NCBI GenBank assembly: GCA_016218575.1
Contig: JACRDN010000012.1
Coordinates: 1-64,000, forward strand
Length of the DNA stretch: 64,000 nucleotides
DNA from: Elusimicrobiota bacterium
GTDB lineage: Bacteria; Elusimicrobiota; Elusimicrobia; UBA1565; UBA9628
Direction: 5' to 3'
Below the pieces are notes generated by a model. It did no database searches, was not told the origin of the DNA, and saw nothing but the letters and a program-made list of their open reading frames with translations. Shown here piece after piece: positions 1-7,595 of the stretch. How positions within the stretch are numbered: the first letter of the stretch is position 1; the number at the start of each line of letters is the position of its first letter. A program made the position numbers and the translations under genes.

Positions 1-162
1 AATATGACCAACTGGCAGGCCCAGATTCGAGTTGATTTCGAGGCGCGAGGAGGGAGCAATGCCGCAGCGCATTGTGACCGACGAGCAACGAAGAAATCGG
101 CCGAAGATGGGCCTGCCCGGAGGGCCGGGGCACTTTTGGGCATATTATTCCATTGCGAGCCA
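1..162. repeat. Palindromic intergenic element, copy A (left arm cut by window edge)
   Basis: The window opens inside an arm beginning AATATGACCAACTGGC. A partial inverted arm ends at 160, two bases before the lexA stop codon. The same arms and a related core occur at 4222-4395. Between the arms is a 6-bp hairpin around 59-76 (CAATGC, loop CGCAGC, GCATTG) and a short GC hairpin near 113-124. No protein is encoded here that I can support. It may be a non-autonomous mobile element or a bidirectional 3'-end element. Confidence 0.7.
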
Positions 163-768
163 TTAGGCGCGGAACCTCGGCCGACCGTCATAGCGGCGCA
201 CCAGTCCCAGCACCTTGCCGATCACTTGGAAGCTCGTGGTGATGGGAGCGTAATGCGGATTGGCCGACTCCAAGTGATACGCCCGCCCCGAGCGCCTGAG
301 ACGCTTGACCACGCCCTCCTCCCCGACCAGGGCTACCACGATGTCCCCGTCCTCCGCCGTGGGTTGGCGCCGCACTTGGACCAGGTCCCCCTCCATGATC
401 CCAGCCTCGACCATGGAGTCTCCTTTGACGCGCAGGAGGAAATCCGTTCCCAAAGTGAAGCTGCGGAAGTTAAAGTGGCCCTCGACGTGGTCCTGGGCGA
501 TCATGCCCGGGCCCGCCCCCACCCGCCCCAGTATCGGGATCTCGACGCCAGAAGCGCCTTCCGTCACCGAGATCGCCCGGGCCATTCTGGCGGCTTGGCG
601 CTTCAGGGCTCCCTTGGCTTTCAAGGCCGAGATATGGTCCTGGACAGTGCCCACGGCCAGACCGAAATGCCTGCCTATCTCCCTGAAGGTCGGGTGCGGC
701 TCTCCCTGAGCCGCCCGGACCAGGATGAAGTCGTATATCTCCTTCTGCTTCTTGGTAAGATTTTCCAT
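163..768 (-). CDS. lexA: LexA repressor
   Basis: SOS-response repressor that is expected to self-cleave on activated RecA filaments. The 201-residue product matches the family's usual length. Residues 1-65 are a winged-helix DNA-binding domain with the recognition helix around 26-50. Residues 75-201 are the S24 peptidase domain, with the Ala85-Gly86 cleavage bond (GRVGAGPG), Ser118 in GDSM and Lys155 in VVKRL. I chose the ATG at 768 because the protein then begins MENLTKKQKE as LexA proteins do; the open frame extends upstream to 1464 but that part is antisense to the malic enzyme gene. A perfect 9-bp inverted repeat lies 9-32 bases upstream of the start and is the likely autoregulatory operator. 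The stop codon sits two bases from the palindromic element. Confidence 0.95.
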   Translation of the reverse strand: MENLTKKQKEIYDFILVRAAQGEPHPTFREIGRHFGLAVGTVQDHISALKAKGALKRQAARMARAISVTEGASGVEIPILGRVGAGPGMIAQDHVEGHFNFRSFTLGTDFLLRVKGDSMVEAGIMEGDLVQVRRQPTAEDGDIVVALVGEEGVVKRLRRSGRAYHLESANPHYAPITTSFQVIGKVLGLVRRYDGRPRFRA

Positions 769-776
769 GGGCCCAG

Positions 777-800
777 CATACCATATATCCGTATGGTATG
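777..800. promoter_or_regulatory. Putative LexA operator
   Basis: A perfect inverted repeat, CATACCATA - 6 bases - TATGGTATG, lies between divergent lexA (start 768) and malic enzyme (start 835). The half-site is neither the E. coli CTGT-ACAG nor the Bacillus GAAC-GTTC box. The position next to lexA makes autoregulation likely. The site could also affect the malic enzyme gene. Confidence 0.7.
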
Positions 801-834
801 TAAGGGTTGGAATGTTGCGTGATAAAATAACACC

Positions 835-2517
835 ATGGCAAAGAAAAACATAACCCGCCGCGCTCGAAAGCCTTGCTCCTCTCCCGCCGCGCCCCGAGAG
901 AAAATGGGCATCGACATGCTCCACGATCCCCTTTTGAACAAAGGAACCGCCTTCTCCCGGGAAGAAAGGCTGAATCTGGGGATACTCGGGCTCCTCCCTC
1001 CGCGGGTTTCCACTCCGGAGCAGCAGGCCAGCCGCGTCCTGCAGAACCTGCGCCGCAGGGCCGCTCCAATCGAGAAATACATCGACATGCTGTCCCTGCT
1101 CGACCGCAACACCTCCCTCTTTTACCAGGTCGTCTGCGCCCACATCGAGGAAATATTGCCCATCATCTACACGCCCACGGTCGGGGAAGGCTGCCAGCGC
1201 TACGCGCACATTTTCCGCCGCTCCCGCGGGATTTTCATCACCCGCCACGAGAAAGGGATGATACGCCAGGTCCTCGAAAACTGGCCGCACAAGGACGTGC
1301 GCGTCATCGTGGTGACCGACGGCGAGCGCATTCTGGGACTGGGCGACCTCGGAGCCAACGGCATGGGCATCCCGGTGGGCAAGCTCTCCCTCTATACGGC
1401 CTGCGGAGGCGTTCCTCCGGAGCAGACTTTGCCGGTCATGCTCGACGTCGGCACCAACAACCAAGCCCTCCTCGACGACGGTCTCTACCTGGGAACCTGC
1501 GAGCGCCGCCTGGAGGGCCGTGACTACGATGAGTTGGTAGCGGAGTTCATGGCCGCCGCGGCAGCGGTATTCCCCAAGGCCCTAATCCAGTTCGAGGATT
1601 TCGCCAACCACAACGCCTTTCGGCTCCTGGCCGCATACCGCGACAAGGCCTGCTGCTTCAACGATGACATACAAGGAACGGCGGCCGTGGCCCTGGCCGG
1701 CCTCTACTCGGCGGCCTCTATCACAGGGGTTCCGGTTTCCCGCCGGACTTTGCTGTTCCACGGGGCCGGTGAGGCGGCCATCGGCATAGCCGACCTGGTC
1801 GTAAGAGCCATGACGGCCGAGGGCCTCTCCCTAGAGGAGGCGCGCGGGCGCTGCCGGTTCATGGACAGCCGCGGCCTGGTGGAAAGCGGCCGTGCGGACC
1901 TGCAGGAGCACAAGAGGCCTTACGCCCATGCCGGCAAGCCCTTACGCGGGCTTCTCGAAGCGGTGCGGGAGCTCAAGCCCAGCGCTCTCATCGGCGTCTC
2001 GGGCAAGAAAGCGCAATTCACCCGGGAAATTGTCGAGGAGATGGCTTCGCTAAACGACAGGCCCCTGATCTTTGCCCTCTCCAACCCGACCAGCAATTCC
2101 GAATGCACTGCCGAGCAGGCCTATGCCTGGAGCAGGGGAAGCGCTGTGTTTGCCAGCGGCAGCCCCTTTGACCCCGTTTCCTTCCAGGGACGGACCTTCG
2201 TTCCCGGACAGGCCAACAACGTCTACATATTCCCGGGAGTGGGCATGGGAGCCATCGCCTGCGGGGCGCGCCGAATCACAGACGAGATGTTCCTGGAGGC
2301 CGCCCGGACCTTGGCCTCCTGCGCCGGTCCCGAGGACATAAAGGCCGGCTGCCTCTTCCCGCCGATCTCCCGGATCAAGGAGGTCTCCAACCGCATCGCC
2401 GCGGCCGTGGCCCAGGTCGCCTACGCCCGTGGACTGGCCAAGGAGCCCAGGCCCGCGGATATACTCGCGCAGATCCAGGCCCGGCAGTACCGCCCCCAGT
2501 ATTCAAGCTATTTTTAA
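835..2517 (+). CDS. maeA: NAD(P)-dependent malic enzyme
   Basis: Oxidatively decarboxylates malate to pyruvate in the cytosol. The 560-residue length fits the large SfcA/MaeA class. Visible family features are the N-terminal block FSREERLNLGILGLLPP, the Tyr-containing IIYTPTVGEGCQ, the metal-binding FEDFANHNAF, FNDDIQGTAAVALAGL, and the dinucleotide-binding FHGAGEAAIGIADL around residue 305-320. A 25-residue basic/Pro leader precedes the conserved part, so the ATG at 904 (MGIDML) is an alternative start. The gene diverges from lexA and shares its intergenic region. Coenzyme preference cannot be read safely from the sequence. With the pyruvate phosphate dikinase at 56 kb, the strain could interconvert malate, pyruvate and PEP. 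Confidence 0.93.
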   Translation: MAKKNITRRARKPCSSPAAPREKMGIDMLHDPLLNKGTAFSREERLNLGILGLLPPRVSTPEQQASRVLQNLRRRAAPIEKYIDMLSLLDRNTSLFYQVVCAHIEEILPIIYTPTVGEGCQRYAHIFRRSRGIFITRHEKGMIRQVLENWPHKDVRVIVVTDGERILGLGDLGANGMGIPVGKLSLYTACGGVPPEQTLPVMLDVGTNNQALLDDGLYLGTCERRLEGRDYDELVAEFMAAAAAVFPKALIQFEDFANHNAFRLLAAYRDKACCFNDDIQGTAAVALAGLYSAASITGVPVSRRTLLFHGAGEAAIGIADLVVRAMTAEGLSLEEARGRCRFMDSRGLVESGRADLQEHKRPYAHAGKPLRGLLEAVRELKPSALIGVSGKKAQFTREIVEEMASLNDRPLIFALSNPTSNSECTAEQAYAWSRGSAVFASGSPFDPVSFQGRTFVPGQANNVYIFPGVGMGAIACGARRITDEMFLEAARTLASCAGPEDIKAGCLFPPISRIKEVSNRIAAAVAQVAYARGLAKEPRPADILAQIQARQYRPQYSSYF

Positions 2518-2539
2518 CGCCATAGGCTCGAGCCTCGAA

Positions 2540-3112
2540 ATGAGCGTCTTCTGGAGCGCTTTTGGCCTCATCCTGATCGCCGAGATCGCGGATAAAAGCC
2601 GAGTGGCTGGCCTGTTCTTGGCCACCTCGTTTCGCGCTCCTTGGTCTGTTTTTCTGGGCATGAGCCTGGCCTACGCCCTGCTCGAGGCCGTCGCCGTCGC
2701 GGCCGGAGGGGCCATGCCGTTTTTCGTCGCGCCGGACCGCCTCCGGCATGGGGCGGGCACCCTGTTCATTCTTCTGGGCGCGGCCGGAATCCTTTTTGGC
2801 GAGAAGGCCGAAGGGCACGCCAGAAATCAGCTCAATAAATTCCGGCGCTGGGGGCCGTTCGCGGTTTCCTTCATGGCCGTCTCCCTGGCTGAAATCGCGG
2901 ACAGGACGCAAATCGCCGCCGCGACCCTCACAGCCGAGACAGGCAAGCCCGCCCCGGTTTACCTAGGGGCGCTCGCGGCCCTGGTGCTCCTCAACGCCTT
3001 GACCGTATGGGCCGGGGCCTCCATCGCCTCCCGGATAAGCCCGCGGCTCATCCGGATTTTTTCCGGGACCTGCTTCATCCTGGCCGGAGTCTGGATGCTG
3101 GCCGCGGACTGA
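2540..3112 (+). CDS. GDT1/UPF0016 family cation (Mn2+/Ca2+) exporter
   Basis: Predicted inner-membrane protein of 190 residues with six hydrophobic segments in two homologous halves. Each half carries the family signature E-x-x-D-(K/R)-(S/T): EIADKS near residue 13 and EIADRT near residue 122. This is the TMEM165/GDT1 (UPF0016) family, whose bacterial members export manganese. The ATG at 2540 is preferred because the first helix starts at once. The frame opens at 2429 inside the malic enzyme gene. It follows malic enzyme by 22 bases on the same strand and may be co-transcribed with it. Confidence 0.85.
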   Translation: MSVFWSAFGLILIAEIADKSRVAGLFLATSFRAPWSVFLGMSLAYALLEAVAVAAGGAMPFFVAPDRLRHGAGTLFILLGAAGILFGEKAEGHARNQLNKFRRWGPFAVSFMAVSLAEIADRTQIAAATLTAETGKPAPVYLGALAALVLLNALTVWAGASIASRISPRLIRIFSGTCFILAGVWMLAAD

Positions 3113-3163
3113 CACTGACCCCTTGCGGCGGACCCGCCCTCCTGCTATTCTTCTGACGTCGCC

Positions 3164-4222
3164 ATGGACAACATCAGCTTGACCGGAGCCCTGCACGAGG
3201 TGATGCTCAACAGGGGCTCGGATCTCCACCTCGTGGAGGGGGCGCCTCCGATCGCGCGCGTGGCCGGGGAGCTCAAAACACTCCCCTACCCGCCCCTGAG
3301 CGAGACCAGGATAGAGGAGCTCATCGCCCCCATCTTGAGCGACGAGAGAAAGGAGGCCTTCCAGCGGGAGCGGCGTCTCCACTTCTCGCACACCATCCTG
3401 GGACTCGGACGCTTTCGCGTAAGCCTCCATCGCTCCATGGGAAAAATCGGCGCCACCCTGCGTATCCTATCGACCAAGATATTCCCCCTCTCTAACCTGG
3501 GCCTTCCCCCTATATTGGGACAGCTCGCCGCCCGCCCTTCCGGAATCATCTTCGTGACGGGAACCACGGGCAGCGGCAAGAGCACGACCTTGGCCGCGAT
3601 GCTAGAGCATATCAACCAAGAGGCAAACCCCGGCAAGATCGTCACCGTCGAGGACCCCATCGAGATGATATTCAGACCCTGCCGCTCGATTTTCGTGCAG
3701 AAGGAGGTCGGATCCGACACACCCTCCTTCGAGGCGGGAATCCTCGATTCCCTGCGCCAGGACCCGGACGTCATCTGCATCGGAGAACTGCGCGACTCCC
3801 AATCCATTTACGCAGCGCTTCTGGCCGCCGAAACCGGCCATCTGGTGCTGACCACCCTTCACGCCCGCGACGCCTCGACCGTCGCCCAAAGGATCATCAC
3901 CGCGGTCTCCTCCCAAGACCAGGACATCGTGCGCGAGCAGTTGGCCGCAAGCTTGGAAGCCGTGGTCTCCATGGAGCTTCTGCCCCGCAAGGACAAGAAG
4001 GGGCTGGTACCCGCCGTGGAGGTCCTGGTGGCCACGCCCGCCATCCGCCAGATGATCCGCGAGAACAACCTGGGTGCCATCAACGACGCCATCCATTCAG
4101 GCTCGCGCAACGGCATGATCTCAAAGGACAGCTGCCTTAAGAAGCTCTACGGAGAGGACCAGATCTCCAAGGAAACCGCCTTGTCCCGCATGCGAAACCC
4201 CGAGCTTTTGGCGCGCAGTTAG
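3164..4222 (+). CDS. pilT: PilT-like twitching motility/type IV pilus retraction ATPase
   Basis: Hexameric secretion-type ATPase of 352 residues, the usual PilT length. It has an N-terminal PAS-like domain (1-100), Walker A GTTGSGKST at 133-141, the Asp box with VEDPIE, Walker B-region ICIGELRD, and the His box TGHLVLTTLHARD. No other pilus gene is in the window, so it may act with pilus genes elsewhere. The stop codon overlaps the first base of palindromic element copy B. Confidence 0.9.
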   Translation: MDNISLTGALHEVMLNRGSDLHLVEGAPPIARVAGELKTLPYPPLSETRIEELIAPILSDERKEAFQRERRLHFSHTILGLGRFRVSLHRSMGKIGATLRILSTKIFPLSNLGLPPILGQLAARPSGIIFVTGTTGSGKSTTLAAMLEHINQEANPGKIVTVEDPIEMIFRPCRSIFVQKEVGSDTPSFEAGILDSLRQDPDVICIGELRDSQSIYAALLAAETGHLVLTTLHARDASTVAQRIITAVSSQDQDIVREQLAASLEAVVSMELLPRKDKKGLVPAVEVLVATPAIRQMIRENNLGAINDAIHSGSRNGMISKDSCLKKLYGEDQISKETALSRMRNPELLARS

Positions 4223-4395
4223 GGCTCGCAATGGAATAATATGACCAACTGGCCCGCCCGGAGGGCGGGGGCACTTTTGGGCTGCGACTTCGTTTCTCGT
4301 CACTCACATACCGCTGCGGGCATGCTCGCTCCTCGATCCTCGTCTCGCTCCAAAATTGCCCCCGCCAGTTGGTCATATTATTCCATTGCGAGCCC
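4222..4395. repeat. Palindromic intergenic element, copy B, with perfect 32-bp inverted arms
   Basis: The arm at 4222-4253 (GGGCTCGCAATGGAATAATA..., ending ACTGGC) is the exact reverse complement of 4364-4395. The element fills the gap between two convergent genes, from the last base of the pilT stop to the base before the kinase stop. The 110-bp centre contains a GC hairpin at about 4252-4269 and, on the minus strand, a hairpin with the same CGCAGC loop as copy A but altered, still pairing stem bases. The centre lies in opposite orientation to that of copy A. Confidence 0.85.
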
Positions 4396-5100
4396 TTAGG
4401 CCCTGCCCACGGCTTGCTCGGCGGCCATCGCGATGATGACCCTCGCCAGGCCCGCCGGCGGCGTGGCGCCGGCATTGAACACGGCGTGGTAAAGCAGGGG
4501 GTCATTTATATCCCTGGCGAAGTAGGTTTTGACAAGCCTGCTCCGCGAGGCCTCGAGAGACTCCATTTTCCTCTCGGCCTCGGCCTTCTCCAACCCGTAG
4601 CGCCGCATGAGCGCGGAGAGCCTCAGCTCCATCGGCGCGGCGAGCCGAACATGCGTCCCGCCCGGGATGTCCCTCGTCACGCAGGCGCCCGCCCGGCCCA
4701 CGATGACTACATTTCCCCCCGCGACCAAGCCTCGGATGGTTTTAAAGATCTTCCGGAATACCGCGAGCTGGGAAGAAAGCCCGGCCAGGGACTGCGCCAG
4801 ATAGTCCTCCACCCACCCTCGGAAACGCTCGTCGATCAAAGACTCCGCGATCACCGAAAGTTTCGGGTCTGAGGCCACTGCCTCGCAGAGTTCGTTATCG
4901 AATATGTGCCAGCCGTGAAACATCGGGCGGGCGTCCTTTTCCATCTCGGCCAACAGCGCCTCGGCCAGGGAACGCCCGCCCGCCCCGGACTGCCGCGAGA
5001 TGGTGATAAACGCCCGTCGCGGCCGTCCCGGCTCGCCTCGCCCCTTGAGAGCCGCGGCCTCGGCCTCGAGATACGACCCCAGTTTTCCCATGTCTAGCAT
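4396..5100 (-). CDS. Cytidylate kinase-like family protein
   Basis: A 234-residue P-loop protein of the Cytidylate_kin2 type, related to but distinct from Cmk. Residues about 30-45 carry ITISRQSGAGGRSLAE, the typical ISRQxGAGG nucleotide-binding start of this family. NVVIVGRAG and an Arg-rich lid-like region (LRLSALMRRYGLEKAEAERK) follow. The true substrate of this family is not established. The start at 5100 is the first ATG after the upstream UspA gene's stop at 5109, so the two genes are 8 bases apart and probably co-transcribed. The gene ends exactly at palindromic element copy B. Confidence 0.8.
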   Translation of the reverse strand: MLDMGKLGSYLEAEAAALKGRGEPGRPRRAFITISRQSGAGGRSLAEALLAEMEKDARPMFHGWHIFDNELCEAVASDPKLSVIAESLIDERFRGWVEDYLAQSLAGLSSQLAVFRKIFKTIRGLVAGGNVVIVGRAGACVTRDIPGGTHVRLAAPMELRLSALMRRYGLEKAEAERKMESLEASRSRLVKTYFARDINDPLLYHAVFNAGATPPAGLARVIIAMAAEQAVGRA

Positions 5101-5108
5101 AAAACCCT

Positions 5109-6011
5109 CTATTTCTTGAGCTTGCCGGCGCGCGCCGCCCCCTTTCTTGCGGGGATCATGCCCGAGGGAATCGCCAGCACGGGCTTGGTGGAATGGCGCA
5201 AGACCCTCTCGGCCGTGGTGCCCAGGAGGGTGCCGCTCAAGAAGCCCTTGCGGTGGGCCACCAGGACGATCAAGTCCGCGTCCTCGGCGGCCGCCACGAT
5301 TTCCTCGGCAGGCTTGCCGAAGGAGAGGCGAAGCCTCGGGCGGCAAGTCTTCCTGATATTCTCGGGCAGGTCCGCGATCGCGTCGGCCATCAGGCCCTTG
5401 GGGCCCTGAATGGCCGCGGAATCCCGGTAAACCGGGAAATCGATGACATGGAGAACCGTCAGGCCCGCGCCCAGAGCCTCGGCCACCCTGCCGGCGGCCT
5501 CCAGGCCGCCGATGGAGTACGGCTCGAAATTCACCGGAGCCATGACCTCCCGGATTTTACGCGCCTTGCCCCGCACTATCATCACTGGAATGGTCGCGTG
5601 GCGCATGACGGTTTCCGCGATCGAGCCCTGAATCGCGTGCTCAAGCCAGGTCCGGCCGTGGGTGCCCATGACCACCAGGTCGTACTTCAGATCCCTTCCC
5701 CAAGAAAGAATGGTCGGCTCGATGGCTCCGGGAACGACCCGCACATCCGCCTCCTGGCCGAGCCTCGAGCGCAGCTCGCGCAGGGCGGTTTGGCTGGCGC
5801 TGGCGGTCGCCTTGGGCTCGGGAATGGAGGCCGGGGAGTAAACTCCCAAGGCGGAATAGAGCCAGGGCTGGACATAAAGACCATCGACCTTCGCGCCGAA
5901 CTTGCGCGCCAGAGCGACGGCCTGCTGCCAGGCCGCCATGGACACGTCCGACAAATCCAGCGGAACCAGAATTCTTTTAGGCGGAAAGCGCAGCGCGTGG
6001 TTGGTTTTCAT
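5109..6011 (-). CDS. Tandem universal stress protein (two UspA domains)
   Basis: Cytosolic stress protein of 300 residues with two UspA folds, about 12-150 and 155-290. Domain 1 carries the ATP-binding signature G-x2-G-x9-G-S (MGTHGRT...QGSIAETV). Domain 2 has a degenerate form (HRKG...LGTTAERV), suggesting that only the first half binds ATP well. It starts with MKTNHALRFPPKRILVPLDLS. It is the first gene of a probable two-gene operon with the kinase-like gene. The function is probably stress survival; nothing in the sequence names the stress. Confidence 0.9.
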   Translation of the reverse strand: MKTNHALRFPPKRILVPLDLSDVSMAAWQQAVALARKFGAKVDGLYVQPWLYSALGVYSPASIPEPKATASASQTALRELRSRLGQEADVRVVPGAIEPTILSWGRDLKYDLVVMGTHGRTWLEHAIQGSIAETVMRHATIPVMIVRGKARKIREVMAPVNFEPYSIGGLEAAGRVAEALGAGLTVLHVIDFPVYRDSAAIQGPKGLMADAIADLPENIRKTCRPRLRLSFGKPAEEIVAAAEDADLIVLVAHRKGFLSGTLLGTTAERVLRHSTKPVLAIPSGMIPARKGAARAGKLKK

Positions 6012-6124
6012 ATATATGCCTCCAATAAGTTCCCCGCAACGAAAAGGCCGGCTGAAGCAACGAACTGAGCGAGCATTAAAGCTTTAGTGGCGCTAAATTT
6101 CAAGGAGAAGGAAGTAGGCCGACA

Positions 6125-6448
6125 TCAACGCAAGCCCACGACCAGCAGGAATAAGAACGCCCGCATGCCCACCGCCGCGGAAAACCTCAAGACTCCCGCA
6201 TAAAGGTAGCCGCGGCCGCGCTCGAAGGCCAGGCCGAAGACGAACACCCCCGCCGCGATCGCGGCGGGCTGGCGAAGAACCTCGGCCGCCAGGCTCCGGC
6301 TCCACAGGCCGCTCATGGTCACGGCCGCGCAGCCCATGAGCAGGAGGAAGCCCTCGAGTTCCTCCTCAACCCAGCGCACCGAAAAAGGCAGGACGAGGAC
6401 AAGCCCCATGACCAGGCCCAGCCCGCCCAAAACCAGTATCTCGCTCAT
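6125..6448 (-). pseudogene. N-terminal fragment resembling DUF1646 membrane protein
   Basis: An open frame of 107 residues beginning MSEILVLGGLGLVMGLVLVL and continuing with VEEELEGFLLLMGCAAVTMSGLW. From memory this resembles the start of DUF1646 putative cation/carboxylate transporters, which are about 350 residues long. Three hydrophobic segments are visible, and the frame stops at 6125 with only 113 bases left before the next gene, so most of the protein is missing. It could be a short membrane protein in its own right. It lies just upstream of, and diverges from, the tRNA remnant that bounds island 1. Confidence 0.45.
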
Positions 6449-6496
6449 CACCACTTGACCCATACTACATATTTCGACGCACATCACAAAACTTCC

Positions 6497-6526
6497 TTGA
6501 ATTTTTCTCAACGGAAGTGGTATTAT
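6497..6526 (+). promoter_or_regulatory. Promoter of the truncated tRNA copy
   Basis: TTGAAT (6497-6502), 18 bases, TATTAT (6521-6526), ending five bases before the tRNA-like sequence starts at 6532. If this is the original chromosomal tRNA promoter, it was separated from the intact gene by island 1. Confidence 0.5.
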
Positions 6527-6530
6527 CTAT

Positions 6531-6572
6531 CTGCGGGGTAGAGCAGCCCGGTAGCTCGCAAGGCTCATAACC
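6531..6572 (+). repeat. Left att repeat: 5' half of tRNA-Met
   Basis: Matches 30217-30258 at 41 of 42 positions. It covers the acceptor 5' strand, D arm and anticodon loop CTCATAA of the intact tRNA-Met gene. From 6573 the sequence diverges and the anticodon stem no longer pairs, so this copy cannot make a tRNA. It is read as the left attachment-site scar of island 1. Confidence 0.85.
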
Positions 6573-6631
6573 GCGAGAACCGAAGTTGACGGTTCGACTC
6601 GCAGAAGCGCTGGTAAATCCAGCGCTTTTTT
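6573..6631 (+). terminator. Hairpin followed by a Rho-independent terminator after the tRNA remnant
   Basis: A stem GCGAG/AACCG with CGGTT/CTCGC spans 6573-6602. It is followed by AAGCGCTGG - TAAAT - CCAGCGCTT (6605-6627) and a run of T. The second hairpin is a textbook intrinsic terminator for transcription entering from the left promoter. Confidence 0.75.
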
Positions 6632-6767
6632 ATTTCACCCTGCGCAGCCGGCCGCTCTAAAGTTCGCAGGGAAAGCGAACTTGTGAAGTGGTAGGAACTG
6701 CGCGTCGCAAAGAACCGGGTCCGACCCTTCCAGTTTAACAGGACTTCCGTCTTTCGTCAACTTCAGC

Positions 6768-7370
6768 CTACTCATGCAGCGATAGCAACCCGTGCTTGCG
6801 CCACTCCCGAAGCTCCATGCTCACGGCTTCCACGGTGAAGGCCTCAGGATCGAACGGCCGGCCGATCCATTCGACCATGTCCTCGTGCTCCGGATGCTTC
6901 GGGTCCTTGATGGCCGCCAGGAAATTCTCGTAGCCGGGGATGCTGCCGACATCTTCCGGCGGGCAAGCGCGAGCCCCGTCAAGGCAGACAGGGTGAGCGG
7001 CCTTGCCCTCAACGGGCCGCACATCCTCGACCGCGATCAGATGCTCCCAGCCGTCGCCGAAGTCGTATTCGTAGACGAGCTTCGAGCCCTTGCCCTTGGC
7101 GAGCTGGGCTAGCGTGTAGCGCCGCTCGTCCTTCGTCTCTTCCGGCCCCACGACCTCGTCGTCCGGAATCCCGTAATAGGTCTTGCCGACGATGAACTGG
7201 TGGAGATGCGAATTCGTCCAGCCCATCGCGACCTGTAGGACCTCATGGAGCTTCTTCATATTGATGTCGCTCGGCACGGCCAGCCTCCGCCAGATCGGCG
7301 GCTCGATGCCGTCCAGTGTCACCTTGAGTTGATACGTTTGAGCCGTTGATTTAGTTCCAGCCATGTTCAC
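6768..7370 (-). CDS. Plasmid pRiA4b ORF-3-like protein
   Basis: A 200-residue cytosolic protein. Residues 12-150 match the PRiA4_ORF3 fold: YQLKVTLDGIEPPIWRRLAV, LHEVLQVAMGWTNSHLHQF, and YEYDFGDGWEHLI. Members are common on plasmids and mobile islands, and their biochemical role is unknown. Translation probably starts at the GTG at 7370, which overlaps the upstream stop by four bases (GTGA); the ATG at 7364 is an alternative. It is the last gene of the long defence operon. Confidence 0.85.
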   Translation of the reverse strand: MNMAGTKSTAQTYQLKVTLDGIEPPIWRRLAVPSDINMKKLHEVLQVAMGWTNSHLHQFIVGKTYYGIPDDEVVGPEETKDERRYTLAQLAKGKGSKLVYEYDFGDGWEHLIAVEDVRPVEGKAAHPVCLDGARACPPEDVGSIPGYENFLAAIKDPKHPEHEDMVEWIGRPFDPEAFTVEAVSMELREWRKHGLLSLHE

Positions 7371-7591
7371 TCTCCCACGACGAAATCTCGGTAGGTCTCC
7401 GATGTGCGCTTGTCTCGCTTGATGCCTTCCGGCTTTGCGTCAAAGCACGTGTGGATGAGACAGCAGCATTCCGTCCACTTCTTTTGGTGCGCCACGTTAG
7501 GGAAAAGTGGACAGCGTCTGGTATCGTGATGTAGCCAGCGGAGGCACCTTTCACACCAGACTCGTACCGGCTCTTTCTTCGTTGTCTTCAT
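7367..7591 (-). CDS. Small Cys-rich protein of unknown function
   Basis: A 74-residue protein, MKTTKKEPVRVWCERCLRWL onward, with a CxxC pair, a His-His/Cys group (HHDTRRC), a CCC cluster and a further HTC. A zinc-binding fold is likely, but I do not recognise the family. The ATG at 7591 is 4 bases after the preceding gene's stop, and the 3' end overlaps the next gene by 4 bases. It therefore belongs to the operon. It may assist the neighbouring STAND protein, but that is only inferred from position. Confidence 0.6.
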   Translation of the reverse strand: MKTTKKEPVRVWCERCLRWLHHDTRRCPLFPNVAHQKKWTECCCLIHTCFDAKPEGIKRDKRTSETYRDFVVGE

Positions 7592-7595
7592 GAGA

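Noticed and set aside
769-1464. Upstream extension of the lexA reading frame to 433 residues
   Set aside because: It lies antisense to the malic enzyme gene, crosses the operator and has no LexA-like sequence before MENLTKK.
6532-6605. A second functional tRNA at the left repeat
   Set aside because: The anticodon stem and T arm cannot pair after 6572, and an unrelated hairpin follows.
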